Assembly: GCF_021261315.1 (NCBI RefSeq)
Contig: NZ_JAJSAX010000002.1
Span: forward strand, 682,001-746,000
DNA from: Epilithonimonas sp. JDS
Lineage (GTDB): Bacteria; Bacteroidota; Bacteroidia; Flavobacteriales; Weeksellaceae
DNA: 64,000 nucleotides
Reading direction: 5' to 3'
Below are positions 1-8,116 of this stretch, piece after piece. How positions within the stretch are numbered: position 1 is the stretch's first letter; each line of letters begins with the position of its first letter. The notes under the pieces were generated by a model. That model saw only the letters and a program-made list of their open reading frames with translations. It searched no databases and was not told the origin of the DNA. The position numbers were made by a program, and so were the translations under genes.

Positions 1-3000
1 CCAAGTCGAATTTTCCTGATACTTTTTCTTCTTTAGTTTTAAGGAATTTTGCACTGCCATAGATGGTTTCTTTGTGAAGTTGCCCTCGTGGTGTTAATAC
101 AACTTTTGAAACTAATCCACCATTTGTTTTGGTTTTATTAATGTTCTTGGTAACAACTTTATTTTTAGCTTTATGAGAAATTAACACTTCCTCTAAATGC
201 TTTTTTGCATCAATTCTGAAGTTATGAATTGGCTCTATAAACCTTCTCTGTTTTGAACCATTTTTCTTTTCAAATACTTTAGTAATAAGATTTTCAATGT
301 TTGAAATTACCTTATGCTGTTTGTGATTCTCGTCTTTTCTTGCATTCAGATAATTCAAATACTGAATATGATTATGTGTAGTAAAAGCCACGGTGAGAGC
401 GTCCATAGCGTGATGACGATGGTCATTTCTTTTGGTCCAGTCGATGATTCTTTGCTTCTCTTCTCCTTTAGAATTAATAACCGTTTCCGCTAAACCTAAT
501 TTTCTGTATTTTTCCAAATTAAGTTCCTTCATTGTATTCACAAGATTCCAATCTTCACGGAGCTTATCGGTAATCCTTCCTGTCGTAGGAACTACAGAAT
601 TTGTAATTCCAAAAAGAATTTCTTTTGCCTTTTTAGCGATATACTGTGTATTTCGCAAATCCCTTTCTATAAACCCATCTCCTATTTCAATTCCTTTTTT
701 CTGAAGTTTTTCATATTTAGCCTTTGTAATTCCTCCCTTGTCATAGAGTTCTTTGATGAGATTGAGGAATTTATCTAATCTTTCCTTTCCTTCAATTTCC
801 AAATAATCAAAAGCTGTAAAATTTCCTTTTTTCAGATTTGCACCTCTCGGAACTAAAACTTTATTAGAAAAACTATCATCAAAGAATCTTGATTGCGGAA
901 TAATATGGTCGATATCATATTTATCCGTAAAAAGCTCATCTCTCTTGATTTGTACATCAGTGTATAAATCTTTAAACAGATTTTTTTCCAATTCCAAATA
1001 CAATTTATATCGAATAAGGTCATTTCTGGAAGGGAATTTTATTCCAAATTCTCTTTGTAAGACTTCTGCATATTTCTGATGCTGTATTGTCGCTTTACTA
1101 ATTTCAGAAGTCATATTGGCGCGCTCCTCAGCATTATTTTTCAGTTCTCTTGCAAGCTCAATTCTTATTTCGTCTGGTCTTCCGTATTCTTTAGATACTT
1201 CATTGACTAAATTTATCATTTGATTCAGAATTTTTTCGACCACAGGGTTTCTTAGAGAATTTTTAGGAAGAATTTCTAATTGCTCTTTCAAAACTCTATT
1301 CACGAGTTGTTCTTTAGTCAATGAATTTTTTGAATGATTATATCCTGCTAGATGACTAGCATCACTATATTTATGTTCTTTAACGTATGGATATATCCTT
1401 CGCATCGCCTTAGAACTCAAGCTTCCATAATCTTGAGGAAAACCAATTTCCGCCAATACCTTTGAATGTTCTTTTTTAAAGCCAAATTTTTTCTCTAAAA
1501 GCTCATATAGTTTTTCGTTTCCAGAAGGAGAATCATCACCTTCGTAAGAATACAACAGATGCCAAAGCTGATAGGAACTTTGCTTCTCAAAATCAGTTCC
1601 ATCCAATTCTGGATTGAACTCTAATATGGATGTATTAATTCCTAACTCAGATAGTTTTTCTTTGACAAATAGTTTTATGATTTCAGCAGAAGAGTGAATT
1701 TTAGATACTTTAATTTCATCCTCAATAGTCAGTTTAAACTCTTTCGGATACTCTATTCCTTCGTTGGCAATAATTTTCAGAAAAGCAGTGTATAGATTCT
1801 CATTCGTATTGTTACCTTCAATATCTTTGAAATTATTTTTCCATTCTTTACCGGAATAACCCATAATATCTAAAACTTCCTTTGCAGAAAGTCTTCCTTT
1901 GATATTAACTTCATCAAAAATTGATTGTTTAAACTCCAAATCAACTGGAAAAACCTCTTTGGATTCTAAGTTTTGAAACTGCAAATTATTCAGAACCTGC
2001 CAAATTTTAAACTCCTGAAATAATGGAGAAGACTTTGGAGCAACCTTCAGTCCTACAATTTTCTTTTTAATTTTTCCGTTCTCTGTAATCTCAATTTCCC
2101 TGTTCTCAAACTCACAAATACTGATTAAACCTTTCTGAGATTTAAGTTTTCTTTGATAGAAAATAACAACATCCCGAACTTCATCTTTTAATTCTTTGGT
2201 TAACTCTTTATGATATTTTGCTTGAGTTTCCCATATTTTTTCAAATTCATCCAAATAATCCTGTCTATAAAAGACCTGATTTTTAAGTTTTGTATGTGGA
2301 TTTACTTTAAGTTGTTGATGAAGATATTGGCCAACAGTTTGATTATTGAAATACAATTCTTTACTTCTATCGCTGATTGCACCAAGATAACCACTGGAAT
2401 TATTAAGATTACTATTAATTTCCTGAAGTACAATCGCCAGGCTCTCAAAATTTAATTGCTTTTTTACAGCCTTACTTCTCCAAAGATATCTTTCTACCTT
2501 TTTCTCCTGCATCGTCCCAACTTGTTTGATGCCAACGAGGGAAAGTGGTTCTTTTAAAATTGCCCAAGTCGCATTTTTATTTTTACCTTGGAGTTCTTTA
2601 TAAAGGTTATCAGTTAGTGTTTCTGAATAATACTGCTTTTGAAAATTCCAAACTTTGTCAAATTCTGCTTGTAAATCTGAACGGTAAAAATCTGGTAACT
2701 GCTTCTTCCCCTCTAGTAAAAGTTGGTAAGAATATTCTCCCGGAGTCAGATTCTCTTCATATAGTTTTTTAGCAACAGCCATTCCGTCGATGATTTGTCC
2801 TTCATCTTCGTTCTTCGCTTTTCTACTGCTTTTATAGCCTCTTTTTTTATTGATTAAAAGTAAAACTTTTACAATATCTGAAAGTTCAATTTTCTCTTTC
2901 GCCGATTTCGCTCTTAATTCCTGAGTTTGAAATGTCGAATTCTTGCCTACTTCTCCAAGGAAATCTCCTTCTTTAAGAACATTTCCTTTCTTTAAAACAT

Positions 3001-3250
3001 CAATAAGATTACTTCTCCTTAACTTGAATCTTTGAAGATTTCGTCTTGCACTTCTTGCTAAAGTTCTACTCGCATTGGTAGTAATAGGTTTTCCTTTTTC
3101 AAAATTAATCTGCTCATCCACAGTTAGAGGATTTACACGAACACCCAATTTGATAATTTTATTATTAGCAGAATTTTTATCATCTTCTTGAACATACGCC
3201 CATCCAATAGATGAAACTCCCAAGTCCAATCCAAGTATATTTTTTATCAT
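1..3250 (-). CDS. cas9: Type II-C CRISPR-associated endonuclease Cas9 (C-terminus beyond window)
   Basis: RNA-guided DNA endonuclease of a type II CRISPR system. The frame opens at the ATG at 3248-3250 and stays open to the window edge (about 1083 codons). Bacteroidota II-C Cas9 proteins are about 1400 residues, so roughly the last quarter (most of the PAM-interacting domain) lies outside. All four catalytic motifs are visible in one frame: RuvC-I GLDLGVSSIGWA with Asp9; RuvC-II EIRIELARELKNN with Glu698; HNH YDIDHIIPQS with His782; RuvC-III HHAMDAL with His947 and Asp950. An Arg-rich bridge helix (ASRTLARSARRNLQRFKLRR) is near residue 60. The tracrRNA gene lies directly upstream on the opposite strand, as in many II-C loci. 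cas1, cas2 and the array are not in the window and would be expected beyond base 1. No frameshift or lost catalytic residue was seen. Confidence 0.96.
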   Translation of the reverse strand, partial: MIKNILGLDLGVSSIGWAYVQEDDKNSANNKIIKLGVRVNPLTVDEQINFEKGKPITTNASRTLARSARRNLQRFKLRRSNLIDVLKKGNVLKEGDFLGEVGKNSTFQTQELRAKSAKEKIELSDIVKVLLLINKKRGYKSSRKAKNEDEGQIIDGMAVAKKLYEENLTPGEYSYQLLLEGKKQLPDFYRSDLQAEFDKVWNFQKQYYSETLTDNLYKELQGKNKNATWAILKEPLSLVGIKQVGTMQEKKVERYLWRSKAVKKQLNFESLAIVLQEINSNLNNSSGYLGAISDRSKELYFNNQTVGQYLHQQLKVNPHTKLKNQVFYRQDYLDEFEKIWETQAKYHKELTKELKDEVRDVVIFYQRKLKSQKGLISICEFENREIEITENGKIKKKIVGLKVAPKSSPLFQEFKIWQVLNNLQFQNLESKEVFPVDLEFKQSIFDEVNIKGRLSAKEVLDIMGYSGKEWKNNFKDIEGNNTNENLYTAFLKIIANEGIEYPKEFKLTIEDEIKVSKIHSSAEIIKLFVKEKLSELGINTSILEFNPELDGTDFEKQSSYQLWHLLYSYEGDDSPSGNEKLYELLEKKFGFKKEHSKVLAEIGFPQDYGSLSSKAMRRIYPYVKEHKYSDASHLAGYNHSKNSLTKEQLVNRVLKEQLEILPKNSLRNPVVEKILNQMINLVNEVSKEYGRPDEIRIELARELKNNAEERANMTSEISKATIQHQKYAEVLQREFGIKFPSRNDLIRYKLYLELEKNLFKDLYTDVQIKRDELFTDKYDIDHIIPQSRFFDDSFSNKVLVPRGANLKKGNFTAFDYLEIEGKERLDKFLNLIKELYDKGGITKAKYEKLQKKGIEIGDGFIERDLRNTQYIAKKAKEILFGITNSVVPTTGRITDKLREDWNLVNTMKELNLEKYRKLGLAETVINSKGEEKQRIIDWTKRNDHRHHAMDALTVAFTTHNHIQYLNYLNARKDENHKQHKVISNIENLITKVFEKKNGSKQRRFIEPIHNFRIDAKKHLEEVLISHKAKNKVVTKNINKTKTNGGLVSKVVLTPRGQLHKETIYGSAKFLKTKEEKVSGKFDL

Positions 3251-3321
3251 AACTATCTAGTTTATTTGAAATTCCTAAAATTAAATAGAAATTAATTTAT
3301 ATAAATACGGAAAACCGTAAA

Positions 3322-3349
3322 TTGGTTAAATAATTAATTTTTACATTTG
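3322..3349 (+). promoter_or_regulatory. Bacteroidota-type promoter of the tracrRNA
   Basis: A TTG at 3322-3324 and a perfect TAnnTTTG box (TACATTTG) at 3342-3349 are 17 bases apart, matching the known Bacteroidota sigma-factor consensus. The predicted transcript start is about 5 bases downstream, at or near 3355, exactly where the anti-repeat begins. Inferred from sequence only. Confidence 0.7.
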
Positions 3350-3354
3350 TATCC

Positions 3355-3430
3355 GAAAGCAATTCACAATAAGGATTATTCCGTTGTGAAAACATTTAGC
3401 ACCTCGCCTATCTGCGGGGTATTTTTATTT
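3355..3430 (+). ncRNA. tracrRNA of the type II-C CRISPR-Cas9 system
   Basis: Trans-activating RNA that would pair with the CRISPR repeat and load Cas9. The anti-repeat GAAAGCAATTCACAA is at 3355-3369. It runs into ACAATAAGG-attat-TCCGTTGTGA (3366-3388), which matches the nexus seen in known tracrRNAs (AATAAGG...TCCGTT in S. pyogenes, ACAATAAGG in N. meningitidis). A 7-bp terminator stem (ACCTCGC 3401-3407 with GCGGGGT 3414-3420, one G-T pair) is followed by ATTTTTATTTT. It is transcribed divergently from cas9, whose ATG is at 3250. The cognate repeat should begin close to TTGTGAATTGCTTTC. No repeat array lies in this window to confirm the pairing. Confidence 0.88.
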
Positions 3431-3532
3431 TATAAATGTTTCGTGAATTCTTTTAAAATAATAGATACTAATGATCATAACATTCAAGGCGGGACAATTT
3501 GCTTTTTTTATTTTTAAAATAAGACCACAAAA

Positions 3533-3554
3533 AATCCACTCTCTCAAGTGGATT
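3533..3554 (-). terminator. Terminator of the DUF6266 gene
   Basis: AATCCACT (3533-3540) pairs with AGTGGATT (3547-3554) around a 6-base loop. On the minus strand the stem is followed by a T-run. It lies 8 bases after the DUF6266 stop codon. Confidence 0.65.
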
Positions 3555-3561
3555 CTTCATT

Positions 3562-4203
3562 CTAAAGCACCGTGTGCTCGCCCAGATAAAAACTGTTGCT
3601 CGCAAAGGTCTGCTTCTCTGTGTTGAGAAAAGCCCAGACTTCGATGGTCTTCCCGATGCAGAAGTTCGGGAGCGTGACACTGGCCATCAGGTCGGAGCGC
3701 ATCACAATCCCTTCAAAGATCTGAAAATCGTTGAGTTCTTTGCAATAACTTACTAGACTCACCTGGTCCGATGGCGACGCATTGCCCTGCACACTGTTGT
3801 CTTCCCATTCCAAATCTAAAACACCGCCTACTTGCGTACTTAGCACCGCATTTTGGAAACCCGTGAGTTCGCCTTTGGTGATGAGAACCTTGTTGTACAT
3901 CAGCTCCGGAATGCCGGCCACCACCTGCATTGCTTCATTGATGGTGTAAGATGTAGCAAGATTCACTCTCGATTTCACTCCACTGCCCGACCCGAAGTAC
4001 TGGGAAAGGATGGTCTTGAGCGGTTGCAAGAAAGCAACTGCCAGTTTGAACTTGGCCTGTTGTAGAAGTTGTTTCTCAGATGGCTCTTTCTGAGACTCCT
4101 TTGGGAGACTTCGGATGATGTCTTTGCCACGCCAGTTAGCGCCTACTACTGTTCCCACTTTACCCGAGAACCCACCCAGGATTCCTTTTTTAATTGTTGC
4201 CAT
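3562..4203 (-). CDS. DUF6266 family protein
   Basis: About 213 residues. The N-terminus IKKGILGGFSGKVGTVVG is the signature of DUF6266, a family of unknown function common in Chryseobacterium and Pedobacter relatives. The rest looks like a beta-rich protein with no membrane segment or signal peptide. The ATG at 4203 (M-A-T-I-K-K-G) is chosen because family members usually start this way; an in-frame ATG at 4209 would add two residues. The coding DNA is clearly richer in GC (45-52% in the two 60-base lines counted) than neighbouring genes, which suggests a different origin. It is monocistronic, with its own terminator. The function cannot be inferred. Confidence 0.85.
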   Translation of the reverse strand: MATIKKGILGGFSGKVGTVVGANWRGKDIIRSLPKESQKEPSEKQLLQQAKFKLAVAFLQPLKTILSQYFGSGSGVKSRVNLATSYTINEAMQVVAGIPELMYNKVLITKGELTGFQNAVLSTQVGGVLDLEWEDNSVQGNASPSDQVSLVSYCKELNDFQIFEGIVMRSDLMASVTLPNFCIGKTIEVWAFLNTEKQTFASNSFYLGEHTVL

Positions 4204-4350
4204 AATCATTTGTTTTTATTGATTAATGACACGAAGTTAGGACACAAAATCACAGGTTGTACACCCCTGACGGGATTTGACCGACTGTGACTTGATTTGA
4301 CAGGAAATGACCGACTTGTCTCATACTTCTTCGGGTCATCCAGCACTTTT

Positions 4351-4400
4351 CTTCGGGTCTCGTTCGGAAAAAAGATGTTTTTTCCGAACAAGACCCGAAG
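4351..4400. repeat. 50-bp near-perfect intergenic hairpin
   Basis: Arms 4351-4373 and 4378-4400 (23 bases each) are reverse complements except for one mismatch (4361 against 4390), with a GATG loop. The arms begin CTTCGGGTCT and end in six A's facing six T's. A further half-copy, TACTTCTTCGGGTC at 4325-4338, is complementary (13 of 14) to GACCCGAAGGAGTA at 4393-4406, so two stems compete for the same right arm. Its role is unknown; a transcription terminator or the relic of a small mobile element are both possible. Confidence 0.75.
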
Positions 4401-4431
4401 GAGTATCGAAGATGATGCGAAGGAAGTTTAG

Positions 4432-4574
4432 GTGACTTCGGCTACGCTCAGTCACCAAAACTTTTACATTTAGTCACTAGAACGTCTATGCTCTGTCACG
4501 AAAATTTCTACGCTCAGTCACCAAAACTGTTACACTCAGTTAGCACAACTACGATGCTTAGTAACAATAATGGC
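4432..4574 (-). repeat. 22-nt degenerate repeat array A
   Basis: Six consecutive 22-base units start at 4443, 4465, 4487, 4509, 4531 and 4553. The best conserved reads TACGCTCAGTCACCAAAACT on the plus strand. Read on the minus strand, the array ends in a palindrome at 4432-4457 (GGTGACT, then GAGCGTAGCC, then AGTCACC). It lies upstream of the DUF6266 gene, between it and array B, and points the opposite way to B. Confidence 0.75.
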
Positions 4575-4629
4575 CGCAATAAATTGTAGGAACTATCAAC
4601 TATTCAATGATGATGGCAGACAAATTATT
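4575..4629. other. Spacer between inverted arrays A and B
   Basis: 55 AT-rich bases at the centre of an inverted arrangement in which arrays A and B point outward. The whole gene-free stretch from 4210 to 4767 is accounted for by the hairpin, array A, this spacer and array B. No open frame in it looks coding. Confidence 0.4.
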
Positions 4630-4743
4630 ATAATAATTGAACGTAGCATTTCTTGTGATTGAGCATCCTTTTTTCTGCCGTTGAGTATCGTTATACCGGT
4701 GGTTGAGCGTCCTTATCCCGGTGGTTGAGCGTAGCCGAAACCA
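4630..4743 (+). repeat. 22-nt degenerate repeat array B
   Basis: 22-base units start at 4652, 4674 and 4696, with a weaker one from about 4630. They end in the palindrome GTGGTTGAGCGTAGCCGAAACCAC (split here as GTGGTT / AACCAC arms) at 4720-4743. It lies 25 bases past the 3' end of the GIY-YIG gene. The tail after the palindrome (ACACCCA, then TAGTCTCCG) resembles the tail after array C. Confidence 0.72.
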
Positions 4744-4767
4744 CACCCAATTTAACTTCAATCACAC

Positions 4768-5085
4768 CTAGTCTCCGGAGTTTTTGAATAACTTCCAGTG
4801 ACTATCATTCATACATTCAGCAGCTTTTTTCAATTCTTCGTCTTGACCATTGATGAGTGCTTCTTTCTTTTTTCTGTTCCAGCCCTGAACTTGTTTTTCT
4901 CTATAAAAAGCAATGTCGATTCTCTCATATTCTTCAAAATAAATCAACTGTACAGGAAGTCTCTTTTTGGTATGATTGGCACCTTCTCTTTTTTGGTGCT
5001 GTATAAGTCTTAATTCCAGGTTATTGGTACTCCCCGTATAATAGCTGTCATCCGAACAGCGAAGAATATACATCCATCCTTTCAT
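4768..5085 (-). CDS. GIY-YIG nuclease family protein (UPF0213-like)
   Basis: A small single-domain protein of 105 residues. The GIY-YIG core is seen as WMYILRCSDDSYYTGSTNNL (both Tyr of the two half-motifs present), followed by the family block EGANHTKKRLPVQLIYFEE and FYREKQVQGWNRKKKEALI, which carries the conserved Arg and Glu. This is the stand-alone YhbQ/UPF0213 type; members are proposed DNA-structure nucleases with no settled role. The start at the ATG at 5085 matches the usual N-terminus M-K-G-x-x-Y-I-L; an upstream in-frame start at 5124 would add 13 unlikely residues. It is flanked by array B downstream and array C upstream. Confidence 0.85.
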   Translation of the reverse strand: MKGWMYILRCSDDSYYTGSTNNLELRLIQHQKREGANHTKKRLPVQLIYFEEYERIDIAFYREKQVQGWNRKKKEALINGQDEELKKAAECMNDSHWKLFKNSGD

Positions 5086-5212
5086 AATATTTTTATTAGT
5101 TTGAATTGTTATTAGCAATCGCAATTTGGGCTATGGCTACGTACAGCTACCACAGCAGTAAATTTTCTATAAGTCCACTCAGGGTCCAAAGTTTCTGCCA
5201 TCCACTAGTTCA

Positions 5213-5415
5213 CCGGTGGTTGAGCCCCAATTTTCCGTTGACTGAGTACTATTTTTCTTGTGGTTGAGCACCATTTTCTCGGTGGTTGAACACTATTTTT
5301 CCGATGAATGAGCACAATTTTTCCGATGGTTGAGCAATATTTTTCTGATGATTGAGCACCATTTTTCCGGTGGTTGAGCGTCCTTATAGCGGTGGTTGAG
5401 CGTAGCCGAAACCAC
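5213..5415 (+). repeat. 22-nt degenerate repeat array C
   Basis: Eight units in strict 22-base register start at 5213, 5235, 5257, 5279, 5301, 5323, 5345 and 5367. The consensus is GGTGGTTGAGCACCATTTTT plus CC. They end in a palindrome (GTGGTT / AACCAC arms around gagcgtagccga) at 5392-5415. This accounts for most of the 373 gene-free bases between 5086 and 5458. The array stands just past the 3' end of the HTH gene. No RAYT-type transposase is present in the window. Confidence 0.85.
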
Positions 5416-5458
5416 ACCCACTATAACTTCGGCTACGCCCAGTCTCCGTAAGATGTTA

Positions 5459-5728
5459 TCACTTCTTCTTTCTCAGCACAGAAGAAATGTCGTAATAAAT
5501 CTTGCGTTTCTTGATAATGTAGTCTATCTCGCCTTCTTTCCGCCATCGGTAGAGGGTACTGTCGCTTATTTTGAGTTCAATTTTTGTGTCAGCAGCATCT
5601 CTATAGTCGGTCTCTTGAGGATGGACTGGTATTGGCAAACGTTCTTTTAGCAGATCGGTCAATTCTTTGAAGCAATTAGCAATGTAAAGCAATAAATCCT
5701 CTAGTGTGAAATTGTTATTCTTTTTCAT
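5459..5728 (-). CDS. Small helix-turn-helix DNA-binding protein
   Basis: 89 residues. The C-terminal half (ISDSTLYRWRKEGEIDYIIK, then KRKIYYD) is a winged-helix/MerR-like domain of the type seen in excisionases and in small regulators of Bacteroidota mobile elements. The N-terminal 45 residues are a short amphipathic helical region. The target and function cannot be read from the sequence. Together with the DUF6266 and GIY-YIG genes and the 22-nt arrays it forms a small accessory block between cas9 and tex, so a remnant of an integrated element is possible. Confidence 0.65.
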   Translation of the reverse strand: MKKNNNFTLEDLLLYIANCFKELTDLLKERLPIPVHPQETDYRDAADTKIELKISDSTLYRWRKEGEIDYIIKKRKIYYDISSVLRKKK

Positions 5729-5987
5729 AATTTGTGGTTTTTGATGGCATTAAATTAATAAAAAAAAAGACACAACAATATCCTTAAGTCACAAAATTTC
5801 AACACTTTAAAGACTTAACAACGATAATAAAATATAATTTTAATTTGTTCAAAAAACAGTTTTGATGAGGTCACCAACTACCATTTTAACCTCAGTCAAT
5901 TTCACGGTTCCTATTTTGAAAAATTAGAGATGATGCAATCTTCAGTTTTCATTACAAAACACTATTTTCGCTTTTCAAAACTTAGAG

Positions 5988-8111
5988 ATGACTTCTTCAG
6001 ACTTTATACAGAAACAGCTAAATATATCCTCCAAAAGCATAGACAGCACTCTTCAGCTCCTTGCAGAAGATTGTACCATCCCCTTCATTGCCCGCTACAG
6101 AAAAGACCGCACCGGTAATCTGGACGAGGTGGCGATTGAAAATATCTTCAAGCTAAACAAACAGTTTGATGAGATCACAAAACGTAAAGAAAGCATCCTG
6201 AAATCCATCGAAGAACAGAATGCGCTGAATCCTGAACTCAAACAAAAAATAGAACAGAGTTTTGACCTTCAAGAATTGGAAGATTTTTATCTGCCTTATA
6301 AAAAACGAAAGAAAACCAAAGCGGATTCAGCCAGAGAAAAAGGTCTGGAACCTTTGGCTAAAATCATTATGAGTCAGCGCAATGACGATGTGGAATTTCT
6401 TGCTTCAAAATACCTCAACAAGGATGTGGCAAATGAAGCAGAAGCTTTCCAAGGCGCGAGAGACATCATCGCAGAATGGATCAATGAAAATCTGTACATC
6501 CGAAAAAACCTCCGACGACTTTTTCAAAGAAAAGCAATTATCTCTTCAAAAGTTGTAAAGACTAAAAAAGAAGATGAAGCCGCTCAGAAATTCTCCCAAT
6601 ATTTTGAGTGGCAGGAAGCGCTGAACCGAATCCCAAGCCACAGATTATTAGCAATGCTCCGCGCAGAGAACGAAGGTTTTGTGAAAGTTTCTGTCGATGG
6701 TGACAAAGAAGAAGCGCTAGAAATGATGGAAAATGCCGTCATCAAAAGCAACAATTCCACGACCAAACAAATAGAACTCGCCATTGCAGATTCTTACAAA
6801 CGCCTTTTGGAACCTGCCATTTCCAACGAAGCATTGCAGGAAGCCAAAGAAAAAGCAGACATCAAAGCCATCGAGGTTTTCTCTGAGAATCTTCAGCAAT
6901 TATTGCTAGCGTCGCCATTGGGAGAAAAAAGGATTTTGGCAATCGACCCAGGATTCAGGACCGGTTGCAAAGTGGTTTGTCTGGATGAGAAAGGCGACCT
7001 ACTAAACAACGAAACCATCTATCCACACGCGCCACAGAACGAAACCGGAATGGCGATGAAGAAAATCCGCTCGATGGTAAATGCCTATAATATTCAGGCC
7101 ATTTCCATCGGAAACGGAACGGCTGGACGAGAAACGGAATTTTTCATTAAGAAAATCGCTTTCGATAAACCGATTCAGGTTTTTGTAGTGTCAGAAGCCG
7201 GCGCTTCCATCTATTCGGCCAGCAAGATTGCTAGAGACGAGTTTCCAAATTATGACGTCACAGTTCGAGGCGCAGTTTCTATCGGACGAAGATTGGCCGA
7301 CCCGTTGGCAGAACTCGTAAAAATCGATGCCAAATCCATTGGTGTTGGGCAGTATCAGCACGATGTGGACCAGACCAAACTGAAAGAGGAATTGGACAAT
7401 ACGGTAATCCGTTCCGTGAACTCAGTTGGTGTAAATCTTAACACTGCGAGCAAATCGCTATTAAGTTATGTTTCTGGAATCGGAGAAAAAATGGCTGAGA
7501 ACATCGTGAATTACCGAACAGAAAACGGTGCCTTCACGGAAAGAAAAGAACTCAAAAAAGTGCCAAGGTTGGGCGAAAAAGCCTTTCAACAAGCAGCAGC
7601 TTTCGTCAGAATCAAGAATGCAAAAAATCCTTTGGATAATTCGGCAGTGCATCCGGAAGCTTATAAGACCATTGAGAAAATGGCGAAAGACCTCGGTCTT
7701 AAAACCGAAGATTTGATTTCGAATAAAGAAAAAATCGCGCTCATCAATCCAGAAAAATACATCACGCCAGAAATAGGAATTCTAGGAATTAAGGATATTT
7801 TGAAAGAACTGGAAAAACCAGGATTGGACCCAAGAAAGTCAGCCAAAGTTTTTGAGTTTGACCCAAATGTAAAATCAATTAAAAATCTCAACCCAGGAAT
7901 GATACTTCCAGGCATTGTGAACAACATTACGGCTTTCGGATGTTTCGTAGATTTGGGAATCAAAGAAAGTGGATTGGTTCATATTTCACAATTGAAAGAC
8001 GGTTTTGTCTCGGACGTGAATGAGGTTGTAAAGCTACATCAGCACGTTCAGGTAAAGGTGGTGGAAGTAGATGAGGCGAGGAAAAGAATTCAGTTGACGA
8101 TGATTTTGTAA
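5988..8111 (+). CDS. tex: Tex family transcription accessory / RNA-binding protein
   Basis: 707 residues, within the usual Tex size. The N-terminal helical region contains IPFIARYRKDRTGNLDE near residue 32, the classic Tex signature. A YqgF/RNase H-like domain starts at ILAIDPGFRTGCK (about residue 316). A helix-hairpin-helix block SYVSGIGEKMAENIVNYR is near 490. A C-terminal S1 domain (GIVNNITAFGCFVDLGI, ESGLVHISQL) runs from about 636 to the end. Tex binds nucleic acid and affects transcription and toxin expression in other bacteria; it is cytoplasmic. The ATG at 5988 precedes the conserved N-terminal helix. It appears to be a single-gene unit; its stop is followed at once by an inverted repeat. 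Confidence 0.96.
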   Translation: MTSSDFIQKQLNISSKSIDSTLQLLAEDCTIPFIARYRKDRTGNLDEVAIENIFKLNKQFDEITKRKESILKSIEEQNALNPELKQKIEQSFDLQELEDFYLPYKKRKKTKADSAREKGLEPLAKIIMSQRNDDVEFLASKYLNKDVANEAEAFQGARDIIAEWINENLYIRKNLRRLFQRKAIISSKVVKTKKEDEAAQKFSQYFEWQEALNRIPSHRLLAMLRAENEGFVKVSVDGDKEEALEMMENAVIKSNNSTTKQIELAIADSYKRLLEPAISNEALQEAKEKADIKAIEVFSENLQQLLLASPLGEKRILAIDPGFRTGCKVVCLDEKGDLLNNETIYPHAPQNETGMAMKKIRSMVNAYNIQAISIGNGTAGRETEFFIKKIAFDKPIQVFVVSEAGASIYSASKIARDEFPNYDVTVRGAVSIGRRLADPLAELVKIDAKSIGVGQYQHDVDQTKLKEELDNTVIRSVNSVGVNLNTASKSLLSYVSGIGEKMAENIVNYRTENGAFTERKELKKVPRLGEKAFQQAAAFVRIKNAKNPLDNSAVHPEAYKTIEKMAKDLGLKTEDLISNKEKIALINPEKYITPEIGILGIKDILKELEKPGLDPRKSAKVFEFDPNVKSIKNLNPGMILPGIVNNITAFGCFVDLGIKESGLVHISQLKDGFVSDVNEVVKLHQHVQVKVVEVDEARKRIQLTMIL

Positions 8112-8116
8112 GTGTT

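Noticed and set aside
1-3250. cas9 as a pseudogene
   Set aside because: The four active-site motifs are all in the frame of the ATG at 3250, and the region around 2460-2520 translates without a break.
4206-4391. Open frame on the minus strand across the 50-bp hairpin
   Set aside because: It is generated by the inverted repeat and shows no coding pattern.
5213-5415. Array C as a CRISPR array
   Set aside because: Units are contiguous 22-mers with drifting sequence throughout; there are no constant repeats separated by unique spacers, and the last unit turns into a palindrome.
5205-5417. Open frame on the minus strand through array C
   Set aside because: Its peptide simply repeats the 22-nt unit in different frames; low-complexity artefact.
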